Shown: positions 48,136 through 60,801 of the stretch, in pieces
Numbering within the stretch: the first letter of the stretch is position 1
Layout: every line of letters begins with the position of its first letter
Source of the DNA: Epiperipatus broadwayi
Lineage: Eukaryota > Onychophora > Udeonychophora > Euonychophora > Peripatidae
Length of the DNA: 64,000 bases
NCBI GenBank assembly: GCA_028023455.1
Contig: JAQFVV010006221.1
Coordinates: 6,245,011-6,309,010 of the forward strand
Direction of reading: 5' to 3'
The notes under the pieces: model-generated
Database searches by the model: none
What the model was told of the DNA's origin: nothing
Seen by the model: the letters and a program-made list of their open reading frames with translations, nothing else
Made by a program: the position numbers and the translations under genes

Positions 48136-49060
48136 TATCTATCTTGTAGTATGCTTAATTTTACAATTTTATTTCTACTCTTTACTCTGATTTGATTATT
48201 TGTAATTTTTAATATCTGGTAATTAATGAATATACTCATAGATATATTCATATTCATGAATATTATATATTGAGTCTTTCCACTTCCCATTCCCTTTTCA
48301 TATGTATCCTTCCTCTCTCATCATGTTGCTCCTGAATTTTCATTTTACTATGTGTAATCACTCCGTTGTATTCCTTTTCTAACTGTATTTGTATCTGTTT
48401 TTTTTTTTATGAATAAACTTTCATCACTGAGAAGAAAAAAAAAGAAGAAAATTAATAATAATTGAATTTTTAATAATTTAAATTTTTTTTTACCAAGCGC
48501 ATTTAGTTTTAAATACCCTATTCAGTTTTGAGAACAGTAGCATCACGTTTCATTTTTTTAAAATTATGAAGTTGAAATCCTTGTTTGTTATTATTTAATC
48601 TTTACGGGTTTAAACTGTAGTCTTATTCCTCATTTAAACTGAATTAAGAAAAATGATTAATAGTTGTTAGTAAAGAGACAACATAATACTTTCTTTTGAC
48701 TTTATTTTATTGCAAGAATTATTTGACACCGGAAGATGTTTAAATGTAGAATTAGGAGCAATTTTCTATAATTTTTGTATTATTTCTTAAAATCAAATTG
48801 CATTTTGGATTAATTGAAATGTAGAAAACCATTTAATCTAATCTCTCTATTTTACTTTTTTTTTTTTAAAGAAATGAATGCAAAAACTCTTTGCAAAGAG
48901 TTTTAATTTTTGATATATCTTTTTATATATACCGATATGTAGAAAAACATATGTCTCGTTGTGAAACAAAATTAATTGGATATTAAAAACTAATGTTGTT
49001 ATTCTTTCATTTTTGATTTGTTTCAAGCATATGTAAGTAGTGCGTACACAAAATCTCTGA
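48136..49060. other. AT-rich stretch without recognised gene
   Basis: Nothing beyond homopolymers is supported between the family B element and the TATA-like site at 49070. Confidence 0.4.
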
Positions 49061-49069
49061 GGAGTGATT

Positions 49070-49211
49070 TATAAAAAGATTTTTTTTTTGTTGTTTCTGA
49101 TCAAATTTACAAGATTCTAGTTGCCTCTTGTAATCAGCTGACCTGCGCATCTGTTCTAAGCTGTTTCTTTTTTAAAAAAAGGGATTCGTCTGAAATTTTG
49201 TATGAAAATGA
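49070..49211 (+). promoter_or_regulatory. Possible TATA promoter with short first exon
   Basis: TATAAAAAG at 49070-49078 is followed, 133 nt further on, by ATGAAAATGA and a strong donor GTAAGT at 49212. The segment between is GC-richer (CAGCTGACCTGCGCATC). This could be a first exon ending three codons after its ATG. The downstream exon was not found. Confidence 0.3.
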
Positions 49212-49949
49212 GTAAGTGATAATTTTATTTTTCTAAAAAAATCGTTAACTTTAATTCCTCATTATTAACTGAAACACAGGCTTGTTATATACCTGTGTCT
49301 ATATATGTAATTATTATTTAAATCTATTTCATTTATTGCATAGTTTGTTTTATTTAGATAACTTAATTTTAAATAGCTTTTTTACACACTTATAGTTAGT
49401 TTTATTAGGAAATTAAGTCAAAAGACTGATCACCCAGCCGCCATTTCTATAACCATGATATTATGTTTTAAAGATGGGTATATCTTTTCTCTTGGCGTGC
49501 GGAGTTATATACAAATATATTTATATGATTAAATATGCTTATATGTTTATGTCCCGAGAAACCTGTTAAAAAAAAGTTTTTTAACTTCATATTTGAATCT
49601 TCATTAGGGAAATTTGTCCATTCTTTCCACCACTTTGTTTATATTTACAGTATATACATTAGTATATATTATGCATATGTATGTATATGTGGTTTTATTT
49701 TTTGATTTTTCACAATAATTTTTAAGCATGCATATGTATATTTATGAAGATATGAGGAATCAACTTGTTGTTTTTATTTAATAAAAAAGGAATGTATTAT
49801 AGTTTAATTTCTGTTTGCACATAATTGGTTATTTTACTGAATGTTTATTATTAAAAAGATATCAGAAATGCTCAAACATAAAGAAAATTTATGAGTTTTT
49901 ATTAAAGTTGACTCCTTGGAAAAATGTGTGTACTCCATTTTAAAAGCAA

Positions 49950-50038
49950 ATGGTCGCGAGGTCAGTGGCAGCTGCTTTACAAGCAGTTGTCCCGGGTTAG
50001 CGGGTCCGGCTGATGCTATGACACATGAGAAAGAAAAA
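49950..50038 (+). mobile_element. Diverged tRNA-derived SINE, copy 6
   Basis: GCGAGGTCAGTGGCAGCTGC, GGGTTAGCGGGTCC and TGATGCTATGACACATGAG align with the SINE family in order. The A-box side is shortened, and no clear target duplication was found. Confidence 0.7.
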
Positions 50039-50569
50039 ATTGTCCTGGCGCAGTCTTTATAAAGAGAGGGGAAAAAAGTTTGTTAAAACTTTTTATTCTT
50101 TAATTAATTAAAGAAGAAAAGATTGGAGTCAAATTTGTGTATGTATAATTAAAGGATGGAATTATTATTTGTCAAATATAAGATGCCTTTTATTATAGTT
50201 AGTGCAGGTAAATAATAATGATATGAGAGGTTCACAAAATTAGATCCTTTGAATAACATACGTAATTGAATATAGGTTTTAAAAAAAAAGATTAAATACA
50301 AGGATAAGCAAAACAAGAAGATGATTCTGATTACAAAACAGAAATAAAATATAGAGAAAAGGCATAGACTTACACATTTTCTGGCAATCTAATGAGAGTG
50401 TCTGTTACATATAACTAATAGTCTATAAGTATGCATATATTAATGAATTGTCAGCAGAAATAATTAAGATATGGTTGTAAAATTAGGAGAAATAAGAGAA
50501 TTAATAATTAAAATTAAAAACATCACATAAGCCTAGCTTATACAATCCTTTATAGAACCAAAGTATCTT

Positions 50570-51240
50570 TATTCTGTTCAGTTCTGCCATTTATTGTGTT
50601 TGTGTAATCAATAAATGCTAGATGGTAGTAGTTATCAAGTCCGTATTTAGTGTTTTTCTATTCATATGTTCAAGCTAGTTTCTGTCTTATAGCTCCAGTC
50701 ATTGTGGATATTTTTGACCTAGATTTAATATATTTGGATCTACGACTCCAGTGTATCTTTTATCTAACCACCATCTTTTATTTATTTGTCCTGCCTGAAA
50801 TTCCAAATAAATCCAAACCAGTTTGCTTGGAGAATTATGTAGATCTTAAATCAATTCCATAGTCATATACATTTTGGTTTTTCAGTTTTATTATAACTAT
50901 TTTCACTCTTACCCTTTAGTCAGGATTAATATAAAATTAAAAAAAGCATCACATAATCCAGATTTATACAATGAAAAATATCAAATATATGTAACCATGC
51001 AAACAAGCAAACACGGGGTTTCAAAACGTTAAGGTGTAAATTTTAAATTTTAGGCTAATAGCTTGATAGTAAAAAAAATAGAAAATGGCTACAGGGTATG
51101 AAACACATTCAGTCCATGCTCCTTACTTATAAAGATTGTAGGACAGAAACTAGTTAGGGAATATTGATAGGACAGCATTAGACAGATATTTAATTGAATT
51201 TATAGTGAATAATAGAGTTGAAGAAGGATAAAAAGAGTAT
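50570..51240. mobile_element. Decayed long family B foldback
   Basis: At 50675-50710 CTAGTTTCTGTCTTATAGCT matches family B on the minus strand. At 51118-51175 the plus strand reads CTCCTTACTTATAAAG, then GACAGAAACTAGTTAGGGAA. The two face each other about 450 bp apart, as in the family A element at 16307-16890. Both cores are mutated. The 70-codon open frame at 50650-50862 overlaps this repeat and is not trusted. Confidence 0.5.
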
Positions 51241-52554
51241 GCTTTTAAGAATTGTAAATATGATAAGTAACAGTGGACTTCATTACCATGGATACATTCT
51301 CCATTCTGGGATTTGGGGAAAAAAAATCAGGTATTTTCTGTACAACTAGAAAATATGTATTACTTATATGAAAAAATGGAATAAATGAGGAAACTATTAT
51401 TAATTGAAGCTCTTATATAATTGGTGAGTTCATGAGAAATTCTGAAAATATTTTATAATTTTAAATTTTTGATTTATGATAATTAGGTAGTCATAAATGA
51501 TTAAATAATTATTATTTGATTAAAAAGCAAAAAAGTTTAATTTTTCATGGCCTCTGTTGTTTGGATAGAAAGATTATTGAAAACTTGTAGAAGTTGTTAT
51601 AAATTTTATTTTGCAGTCATTTTTTTAGAAGAAAAAAAACACATATTCAGTTGTTGTACTTGAGGGCCCATGTGTGTGTATTGATACTAGATACGTATCT
51701 AAGTAGATAATGATATATATTCACACTTTCAAATTATAATTTATTAAGTTATTTTTAATCAATATTTGGAAACAAAAAATATTGCATGGATTAATATTTA
51801 TTTTATATTCTTTATTAGATACATGTTAATGTATTGTATATTTTTAAATCATAATTTTAAGAGGTATGAGACCAAAAAATTCTATCTATTAAAATTTATA
51901 ATTTACGAACAAATTTAAAGTAATATTTTTAAAATTTGTTTATTTATTTTATTGTTTTCTTAATATTTTCTTAAATTTTTATCAATTGAAAATATTGTGA
52001 AAGTATTCTTAAATTCATATTCTATTTATTTTTTTATCTTCTTTATACACTGTGTCAGCTTTCATAATTTCAAAAGATTATCCAATTACAGATAAATGGT
52101 TGCCAATGTATATTTGTTATATTGAAGATTAATTCTGTTTTTCTAGCAAATGATTGAGAAGTTTTAGCTCTCATTATAAAAATAAATGAGGGAGAAGGGA
52201 GAAGTTATTAATTGAAATGATTAGTGACATTAAGTGAAACATGTTATTAGCTGAATGACCTCTGAATATTGATTAATATATTTTTTAAAGTTCATATTTT
52301 ATATAATTATGTTAAAAAGAAATATTTTGATAATTTTATTATATTCAAGGATTAAATAAGAATTGTGAAATATGACTTTTACTTGGTATATGTTTTTAAA
52401 ATGTTAAGGATAAATATGCCGAAGAACAATAAATAAAACGTCTGTTTATATAGTACTTATATAGATATAAGCAGTTTATATTTAATTAATTAATAATTTA
52501 GAATGAAGATTGACTTGAGGTAGATCAGAATTCTAACTGCAGATAAAGAAATTT
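51240..52554. other. AT-rich stretch without recognised gene
   Basis: Nothing gene-like is supported upstream of the LINE target site. Confidence 0.4.
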
Positions 52555-52571
52555 AATGATAATAGATTAAT

Positions 52572-52588
52572 CATCATCATCATCATCA
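52572..52588 (-). repeat. 3' trinucleotide tail of the LINE
   Basis: The element ends with repeated TGA/ATG units immediately after the stop codon of its reading frame. RTE-type elements typically end in short tandem repeats rather than a long poly(A). Confidence 0.8.
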
Positions 52589-55411
52589 ACCATTATCAAT
52601 CCACTGCAGGATGAAGGTCTCTCCAAGTTTAAACCATCTTCTCCGATCTTTAGCTTCTCTTCTCCACAACACCCCTGCACATTTTCTTATTTCATCCATC
52701 CATCTCACATGTTGTCTCTTTCTGGGTCTTTTACAATCTCTTGGAATCCAGTTTAAAATTTCAATTGTCCATCTATTATCATCTCTTCTAGCAATATGTC
52801 CAGCCCAACTCCATTTCAATCTTTTAATTTTTTCAATAAGGTCAGTAACACCTGTTTATTGTCTTATCCATACATTGCGTTTTCGATCTCTTCTTGTTAC
52901 TCCCAACATACATCTCTCCATACTCCTTTGAGTAGTCTGAAGTCTCTGTATTGCTCTTCTATTAAGTGTCCAAGTCTCAGATCCATAAGTAAGAACTGGT
53001 AAAACACATTTGTTAAAAACCATCCTTTTCAAACACATAGGCATATTTCCTTTTAGTATCAAGTTATTTATACCAAAAGCACTCCAACCAAGTTTAATTC
53101 TATGATTAATTTCATCCATTATGTTTCCATCTGTATTAATAATCTGACCAAGGTATTTGTAACTGTTAACTTCTTCTAATTCTTCATAATCAATCTTTAT
53201 TTTCATATTTTGAGCAAATTGATTAAACATTACTTTTGTCTTTTTAACATTTATCTTTAGTCCTACTTTTCTACTTTCATCTGCTAACTCCTGCAACATT
53301 TCCTGCAGCTCTGAAGCATTATTTGCAAAAATAACTACATCATCTGCAAAATCTAAATGACTTAAATATTCTCCATTTACTTTCACTTCTTTAGTTTCCC
53401 ATTTTAATCCACAAAATACTTCTTGCAGCACTGCTGTGAAAAGTTTTGGAGATATGGAGTCACCTTGTCTTACACCTTTCTCAATGTTGATTTTTCCAGT
53501 ATTATTATGTAATCTAATTGTTGCTGTTGCATTTTTATAAATATTCTTTAGAATATGACAATATCCTGGATCTATACCTTGATGATCCAATGTTTTAATC
53601 ACTGAAGAAATGTGTATAGAATCGAATGCCTTTTTATAATCTACAAATCCAAAACATAATGACAACTCATATTCATTTGTCCTTTCTATGACTTCTCTCA
53701 ATACCTGGATATGATCTATTGTACTAAAACCACTTTTAAATCCAGCATGTTCTCTTGGTTGGTGGAAATCCAAAGTTCTCTGTAGACGAGTTGTAATTAT
53801 CTTGGTAAAATTTTTATATAAAACTGATAAAAGGCTGATAGGTCTGTAATTTCTAATATCTTTTTTATCGCCTTTTTTAAATATTAATATTATTACTGCA
53901 TTCTTTCAATCTTCTGGTACATCTTTATTATTTAGACATTTGGTATATAACTTTGCTAAAATTGTTTCTATTTCTTCACCTGCTTCTTTTAATATATCAA
54001 TTATAATTCCATCATTTCCTGGAGCCTTTCCTTTCTTCATACATTTAATTGCATGTCTCACTTCTTCATTTAAAATTCTGGGCAATTCAGAAGATGTAAT
54101 AGATATAGGAGGTACCTGTTCTTTATTACTATATAATTCTTGATAAAAATCTTCTACCAATTTCATGATGTCATCTCTCTTTTTAGTAATAATTCCATCT
54201 TTTTTTCTTATTGCAGATATAAATTTCCTACCAATACCGAAATGTTGTTTAACATTCTTGAGACTTTTATTTTCTTCTACAGCTTTCCTTGCTATTTCAC
54301 AGTTATACTTTCTTACATCATTTTCAACTCTTTTCCATACCATTTTACAAAATTCGAGATATTCAATTCTTTTTAATACATCATTTTTGTATATCTTCAT
54401 ATTCCTTCTTTTCTTCATAAATTCTCTAGTCTCAGTAGAAATTTTATTAGTCAATTGCTTCTTTTTTCTACCAGTTATCTTTGTTGCAGTTTTTAAAAGT
54501 GTATCAGTTATTTTCATATTAATTTCATTCAAATCTGAATCATGTTCAAAATCTCCTAACACTTGAAACCTATTTGTAAGTTCTAATTTAAATTCATTAG
54601 AATGTTTCTGAAGATTAGGAATATCAACTGTAAATATTGTTTTTCTTAATAATTTTTGTCTCTCTAGTTTTACATTAACACGTAACTTACACCTTACTAA
54701 TTGATGATCACTTCCTGTGTTAAATTTATTAAGAACATTACAATCTTGAAATATGTATTTTCTGTTAGTCAAAATATAATCCAATTCTGCTGTACCTTCA
54801 TTTGGATGCTTCCATGTCCATTTCCTTTTAACATTTTTCTCAAAAAATGAATTCATAATATAAAGTTTTTCTTTTTCTGAAAACTCCACAAGTCTATGTC
54901 CTCTCTCATTTCTATTACCATAACCAAAATTACCTACAGCAATTTCATCTTTCATTTGTCTACCAATTCGAGAATTAAAGTCTCCCATAACAATTTTAAA
55001 ATGTTGTTTACTCTGATCAAAACCCTTTTGTACATCCATATAAAAATCTTCTACTACTTCATCACTATGAGAACTTGTTGGGGCATAAACCTGAATTATC
55101 TGCATTTGGTATCTGCTATTAAGTTGTATAACTAATCTTGCCACTCTGTCTGATACACCATCAATCTCCACAATATTGTTCTTCCACTTTTTATTTATAA
55201 TGAATCCTACTCCACTTGTATTTCCAATATTTGTGCCTTTATAATAGAGCATATGTCCACTTTTTAAATCAATTGTTTCTTCACCTTTTCTTCTAACTTC
55301 ACAAAGTCCAATAATGTCCCATTTAATATAAGACAGTTCTTCTAATTCTTGCAATCTTCCTTCACTTGAAAGTGATCTGCAGTTGTAAGTACCTAAATAA
55401 AAAGTCGTCAT
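52586..55411 (-). pseudogene. LINE endonuclease/reverse transcriptase, two stops
   Basis: The frame runs from ATG at 55411 for about 940 codons, the normal size for an RTE protein. The N-terminal part is an AP-type endonuclease: TYNCRS near residue 9, the catalytic E in LCEVRRKG (about 38), MGDFNSRIG (about 143-150), ELDYIL (about 210), and SDH (about 235). The reverse transcriptase follows: APGNDG (about 465), motif [10 protein letters not shown] (about 590), motif [11 protein letters not shown] (about 647), motif C FADD (about 690), then a C-terminal GHIARR and RPRKRQHVRWMDEI region. In-frame TGA at 53906-53908 and TAA at 52856-52858 interrupt it; no frameshift is needed. The family is often annotated as craniofacial development protein 2-like. 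The stops would truncate the product before and after the catalytic reverse transcriptase domain. Confidence 0.93.
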
Positions 55412-55567
55412 CAAATGGCAGCCTGGGTCCGCAATCAGGGGATTCTTAGCACCCTCCGCCTTCAGCCACCAACCGCTGCCTTGGTTGGTGACTTTCTGAG
55501 TTTAAGATCAAGAAACACCATGGTCTTTCTTCTCAGTGCCTGATAAGGCAGAATGAATGTTTGTGTA
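55412..55567 (-). promoter_or_regulatory. 5' leader of the LINE
   Basis: This GC-richer segment upstream of the ATG contains CAGCGGTTGGTGGCTGAAGG and probably holds an internal promoter, as full-length LINEs carry their own. No TATA box is visible. Confidence 0.5.
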
Positions 55568-55584
55568 AATGATAATAGATTAAT

Positions 55585-58440
55585 ATCCAATCATATTTAA
55601 TGAGTATTTTAAGGATAATGTTGTTAATAATAAAGACAAATCTTCCAGAAATTTTTTTACTGAAAATATATGACAGCAATAGTATATATATTGTACCCTC
55701 ACTTTCAGGAAATATATAATAATACTAAATTGGTCTAGCTCAGATAAATAGTTATGCTTGTCTAAAAATGTATTTAATCAATAAGAATTATATTCTCCAA
55801 TACTATATATTCTCTAACTAGCTCAAATTAACAAATAGTAATACTGTTCGGTTTCATAAATTAAATGAATAAATATCTAATAAAAATCATGAGACTATAA
55901 AGTGAGTTTACAAGTGGCAAGATGAATACATTGAGCCAATATCCCATAAGATACTACCTCAATGGCATAAGAATACTATTCATCCTATTATCTCAAACAA
56001 TAAATCCATAGCATTTCTACGTCTTCAATAATTAATTAATTAATTAAAATTATCTCAATAAAATAATCTTCATCTCTTTATCTAAATAATCTAGCTCAAA
56101 TAATCTCAGGTTCTTTTAAAATAATTCTAGGCAATTATAATCTTTGTAATCAAGCATGATAAGGTATTTGATATCATTCCTAACTACATCTGACTAATAC
56201 TAATAATAATTAAAAAATAATAATAATCTTCAATGTATACTTTAATCTCATCTCTTTTCTCATTGTAATATTAGTCATGTATAATAATAAATAATAATAT
56301 AATGTAATCTTTTATTATCCATATGGCATCCTAAATAAATATGTGGTATGATCTTATAATCTGAGAATAAGTGGCAACCAAAATAATACTATAATTCTGT
56401 GTAAATATCTTATAGTTAGTATATGACCATAATAATAATAGAACAAATGAAATTTCTTAAAGGAAATCATATCAAGAAAATATAACTCTTAAATAACAAT
56501 TTTATTTATGTTGTGCAAATATTATATCTTAATTAATTCGAATTATCTGTAATTATGTAATTGTGATGTGAAGAAATTGAGTCAACACCAAGATTTATAA
56601 AACAAACTTAACAAATTTTATTAACAAATTTCAACATAAATTATGTACATTATTTACAACATTAATGAACTTTGTTTACTCCATTTATGTATTTTTTTAA
56701 AAAATAAATAAAATAAAATATGGAATACAGAACATTATTTTATAAAAATAAATAAATCTATTATTAAAAATATTATCATAGTATCTCTATTACATCTCCA
56801 TTAAGTTTCATTAAATCAGTAAGCTTTTAAAAATATATATATATACGATAAATTAATTATTTCAATATGCCTTTATTATTGTTATTTAGTTCCTTTCCAA
56901 AAATAATTTTACTATACCATATAGTCATTCTTAACTTATTAATGATGTGAATAACTTTAATTAATAGCATAGCAATTAAACTAGACTGCTTACTAATTAT
57001 TAATTTTAATGTCAAATAGAATGTATGTACTAATGTATTGTTATTATAGAATAACTCTCACAAAACTTATGATTACTTATATTCTTTAAAACACGATTTA
57101 GTTTTATCCCTTTACTTGTAAAAATATGCATCATAATTAAGTCTTTTTAAAACTTAATAAATAAACAACACCTTTATAAACCCACTTTAATTATCATTTA
57201 TTTATTTGTACAAAAAAAAAAAAATCAATTTCAAATATGAAAAGTTTTATGATTCTTTTACTGACAAACCATATTCTTGTAATCATTGCATTTATTTCTA
57301 TCTTTACTCTAAATAATATAACCTATCTTATCTTCTTCAATAACAATTCCGCACTTCAAACTTATTCATCATTTCATATTTTAAATACAGTCCTTCACGA
57401 TGTAATCTGAGAAATTTTGACAGTAAATAAACAAGTAGGTATATGGAATAAACTAGAGTTTTGATTCAATAGTACCTCTATCAAATAATCATCATGGTAA
57501 CAGTGTATAATAAATGAGGTATGACTTCTTTGTCTAATAACCTCCCTTACTAAGTATAATGTCCAGGCTATTTATTCAACTGTATAAACATTAAACTTTA
57601 ACAAACAGAAAACACTGCCATGACCATATACAAGCTATAGGGCTGTTATCTATACTTGCATAATCATTATTATTGACTACTCTTATTCCCATATAAATAA
57701 ATCCTACATAAAACATTACCTTGGTTTCATTTAACTTATTACCAAGCTACTATCATTAGAGCTCTATTGCTCTACATCGCTATATTCTTTCCCACATTTC
57801 TATAATAATAAATAAATTCACTATAAATAACAATCTAACTGCTCAATAAGAAAAGATTACTTCATTCTTTGATAACTCTTAAACCCAAAATATAAACAAT
57901 CAGTATTGATATACCACTTTAATACCTTACGCACTTAAAATAAACACTAAGTTCAGTTATAATAGAATCATATACTTATATTTCCCTTATATGAAAATAT
58001 ACTTATAATATAAATAAAAGTATTCACATTTTTAAAAATGAATAAATAAACCATAAGCTATGTGTATGCATCGTGTTTTCATATACGTTCTCATACAACC
58101 ACACCAAAAAATAATAAAATACATTATAAAATCATCAATATTTTTACGATTGTTACCATAAGTAATATGACTCCACTGGCAATTACTTAATTGGTGTTTC
58201 TGGAACATGAACTAAATAAAACATTACATATTATATCATTTATTCCACATTATCAAACTTTAAAAATATTAAGTTTTTTAAAAAATTATTATAGATTTTT
58301 ATAAGAATCTAATCACTAGATTAGTAAATAGTTTAATGTTTTATGTTCCTTCTCTATTTCTATTCTGTTAATATTAATTTTGTTAGTAAAAGAAATAATT
58401 TAAAATCGTATTTACAAAGTCCATCGATTAAAGTTTCTTA
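55585..58440. other. Very AT-rich stretch without recognised gene
   Basis: No exon with splice support and no delimited repeat was found. If the minus-strand promoter at 59.55 kb is real, this may be transcribed as intron or untranslated region. Confidence 0.35.
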
Positions 58441-58579
58441 AGGAAAAGTGTTCTTTTTTCCCTCCTTCGGCTTCCAATTCTCAACACTCTTAATCACCTT
58501 TCTGGTGCTGAAACCATGCATGCCCTGATGGTTTCACGTTGTCAGATAAATGAACAATAATGTTCCAACAGAAAAGTAT
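58441..58579. other. GC-richer block with donor site and hairpin
   Basis: On the plus strand, AAGTATG is followed by a strong donor GTAAGT (58580), preceded by ATGAACAATAATGTTCCAAC, which could be a short first coding exon. The same block has a perfect 9-bp stem TGAAACCAT / ATGGTTTCA with loop GCATGCCCTG at 58509-58536. On the minus strand it also has an ATG and a GTGATT donor. The coding strand is undecided. Confidence 0.3.
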
Positions 58580-59039
58580 GGTAAGTCGACTTCACAATAT
58601 CCGGATTAATTTAAATAACCATTGCTTTGTCTCTAAAGGGTTTTAAATAATTCATAAATTCCATTACTCCATAAATACAGTATTAAAAGTACTTTTGATA
58701 TTACACAATAAAATATTTTCAAAGTTTTTCAACTTTTATTCAAATTTCTCGATGTTTATGCTCTCTGATACACCATTAAGGTTTAATGCTCCTCGGTACT
58801 TACGATGTAGTTAAACTTCCATAAATAATTTTATAACTTTTGTATGACCAGCATACGTTAATTAACTTATTTTAAAAAGTTCTTTTCAATATGATATAAA
58901 GCACTTTGCTAACAATCTTAATTTTATATCTTTTAAAAATCATAGTTTTAAAATTCATTCTCAATATTTCTTCATAAAGATATATTTTTCAAAAAAAATA
59001 ATTCTTTTTGTCATGTTAAAAGTTTTTTTTTTAAATTCA

Positions 59040-59159
59040 TTATTCTATTTTAAACAAGCTTTCCGAATAAAAATCTTTTATATTTTTTTTTATTTTCCAT
59101 TTCTGGCGAACTTTTTCTTTTTTAATCTCCGCCGTGATGTCCAACTTGTTATTCCCCAT
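59040..59159 (-). CDS. Small ORF downstream of a minus-strand promoter
   Basis: ATG at 59159 opens 39 codons to a TAA at 59042-59040, beginning MGNNKLDITAEIKKEKVRQK and continuing WKIKKNIKDFYSESL. It lies about 370 nt downstream of the predicted start of transcription. The first 20 codons are distinctly GC-richer than the surroundings, and the rest drifts into an A-rich, lysine-rich stretch. It may be a micro-protein, or a first coding exon whose donor was missed. The family is unknown; the sequence is highly basic with no hydrophobic segment. Confidence 0.35.
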   Translation of the reverse strand: MGNNKLDITAEIKKEKVRQKWKIKKNIKDFYSESLFKIE

Positions 59160-59499
59160 AACAAATAAAAATCATTAATTACGATAGGCAAACTTATGTG
59201 CCCAATGAAGAAATCATCATTCTGAGATTTTCCACATAAACTAAAGTTTAGTAATGGTTTATTCATGTTTAATGCGACGTTAATTTGGCTTAAATAAATT
59301 GGTCGGTAAGAAATTACTTAGCTTTTAGCCACGCATCTCTGTACTACACGATCTTATAATAATAAATGACCACACTTTCTTTACGAATTTTAAAATAAAT
59401 AAAATTGAATATTATTGTTACTCCTAATTTTTAAAACTGTAAATTACTAGAGATTAAGTTGTTTTTTATAGCTTTCTCTGTTGATAGAAGTTGGAGTCT

Positions 59500-59545
59500 T
59501 AGTATCACAGTAGTAATGGTAGTAGTAGTAGTAATAGTAGAACTT
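59500..59545. repeat. (AGT)n-type microsatellite
   Basis: A run of AGT/AAT trinucleotides lies just downstream of the minus-strand TATA box, so it would fall in the 5' untranslated region of the transcript. Confidence 0.75.
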
Positions 59546-59553
59546 GTGCACCT

Positions 59554-59587
59554 CTTTTATACCTAAACAATTTACTTCCCTGATTGG
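59554..59587 (-). promoter_or_regulatory. Strong candidate Pol II promoter (CCAAT and TATA)
   Basis: On the minus strand, ACCAATCAG (around 59583-59587) is followed 22 bp later by GGTATAAAAGAGG (TATAAAAG at 59561-59554). Both boxes match their full consensus and lie in the correct order, though closer together than usual. Initiation is expected near 59530. No repeat family was recognised around it. Confidence 0.55.
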
Positions 59588-59599
59588 TTAATTAAACAA

Positions 59600-60336
59600 T
59601 GCTTATTACTACCCTGGCCAACAACGCAGCCTTAAAATTAAAAATAAATAATAATTTACTAAATATTTATTATTTATTATATTATTTAATTCTTAGTTAA
59701 TTTTCATATTATATTTACACATACCAAACACTTTAAAATAACTTTTAAAATTATATTGTAATATTTATTATTAGTTTCAACTTTTTTAAAATGTAGTTAT
59801 TTTTTCAAAACAAAATAAAAATCTAATTTTACTTATTATATTTGTGTTTTAAATAAATAAAACACAATTTAATATTTATACTAGTTAATTTTATTTTTAT
59901 TCTGGGATAGACAAATATAATATTTTAAATCTTATAATAGAATTTTAAAACAGTTTTGCAACTTTACTAGAAAAACTCCGCAAGCACACATGTGAATATC
60001 TACACATCACATGACTTACAAAATAAATGAAACGCTCATAATTTAACTTAAAATAAAATAAATGATTTAATTTACAAAATATTATATAAAAATAATATTA
60101 TAGCAAAATTTAGAATAATTATTTTAATATTATAAAATCGAATATGCATTTTGTCTCTCATATTATCACTTTTAATTAAATGATTTTTTAAATATAATTA
60201 TTATTATTAAATAGTCTATTTATTTAACTTTAAATTATTACTTTTAAAATTTACTTTAATCATTTATTTACAAGACTTATTAATGTAATATTTATTATGG
60301 CCAGTTTTCCCAACCATACAATACTATAATTTATTA
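59600..60336. other. AT-rich stretch without recognised gene
   Basis: Nothing beyond AT-rich low-complexity sequence is seen upstream of the minus-strand promoter. Confidence 0.4.
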
Positions 60337-60386
60337 AACAAAGCAAAACTCTGTGATCATGTGATGTTTTTAGTGGTTTAACTATA
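60337..60386. repeat. Family B end fragment
   Basis: AAACAAAGCAAAACTCTGTG, then ATCATGTGATGTTTTTAGTG, join the outer tip of family B to its flanking CATCACATGATCA block without the middle, so this is a heavily deleted copy. Confidence 0.6.
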
Positions 60387-60655
60387 ATTTATCTATAGTT
60401 AACTGTTTTTTTTTTAAATATTAACACAATATTATACAGTAAATATTTTTATTTACTTTAACTAGACTTTTTAAAAGATTGTCAACACATTGTATACATC
60501 ATACCTAATAAAATAACCTTAATTTAATTTTTTTTAATAAATTGATGTAAACAATTCATCCTAACCTAAACAAAAGGGTACAATATATAATACAAATAAA
60601 ATGTCCATTAATGAAAAACTACTGTAATAGCAATGAAAATAATAAATATAATAAT

Positions 60656-60801
60656 AATTAACTATTATATACAGTCTTTCAATGTGCAGAAGTTCTTTCG
60701 ATTCACAAATGCCATTAAATTCAAAAATGGCAGTTGAAGAGGGTTAAGGTATTAACTGAAAGTGCTTCAGCAGATTAAAAGACTGTATATAATAGTTAAT
60801 T
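60656..60801. mobile_element. Short MITE with 24-bp inverted ends (family F)
   Basis: AATTAACTATTATATACAGT and CTTTC at the left are mirrored exactly at the right end. The 146-bp body is non-coding. The outermost TTAA may serve as a target site. Confidence 0.82.

Larger units (their letters stand above)
52572..55567 (-). mobile_element. Full-length RTE-type LINE with 17-bp target duplication
   Basis: The 2,996-bp element is read on the minus strand. It has a 156-nt 5' leader, one long reading frame, and a 3' end of (ATG/TGA)n repeats, TGATGATGATGATGATTAA-like, as is usual for the RTE clade. A perfect 17-bp repeat AATGATAATAGATTAAT flanks it at 52555-52571 and 55568-55584. The intact ends and duplication show insertion by target-primed reverse transcription without 5' truncation. 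The reading frame has only two stops, so the copy is young but inactive. Confidence 0.95.

Noticed and set aside
53940-55135. Plus-strand open frames across the LINE
   Set aside because: Antisense shadows of the LINE reading frame on the minus strand.
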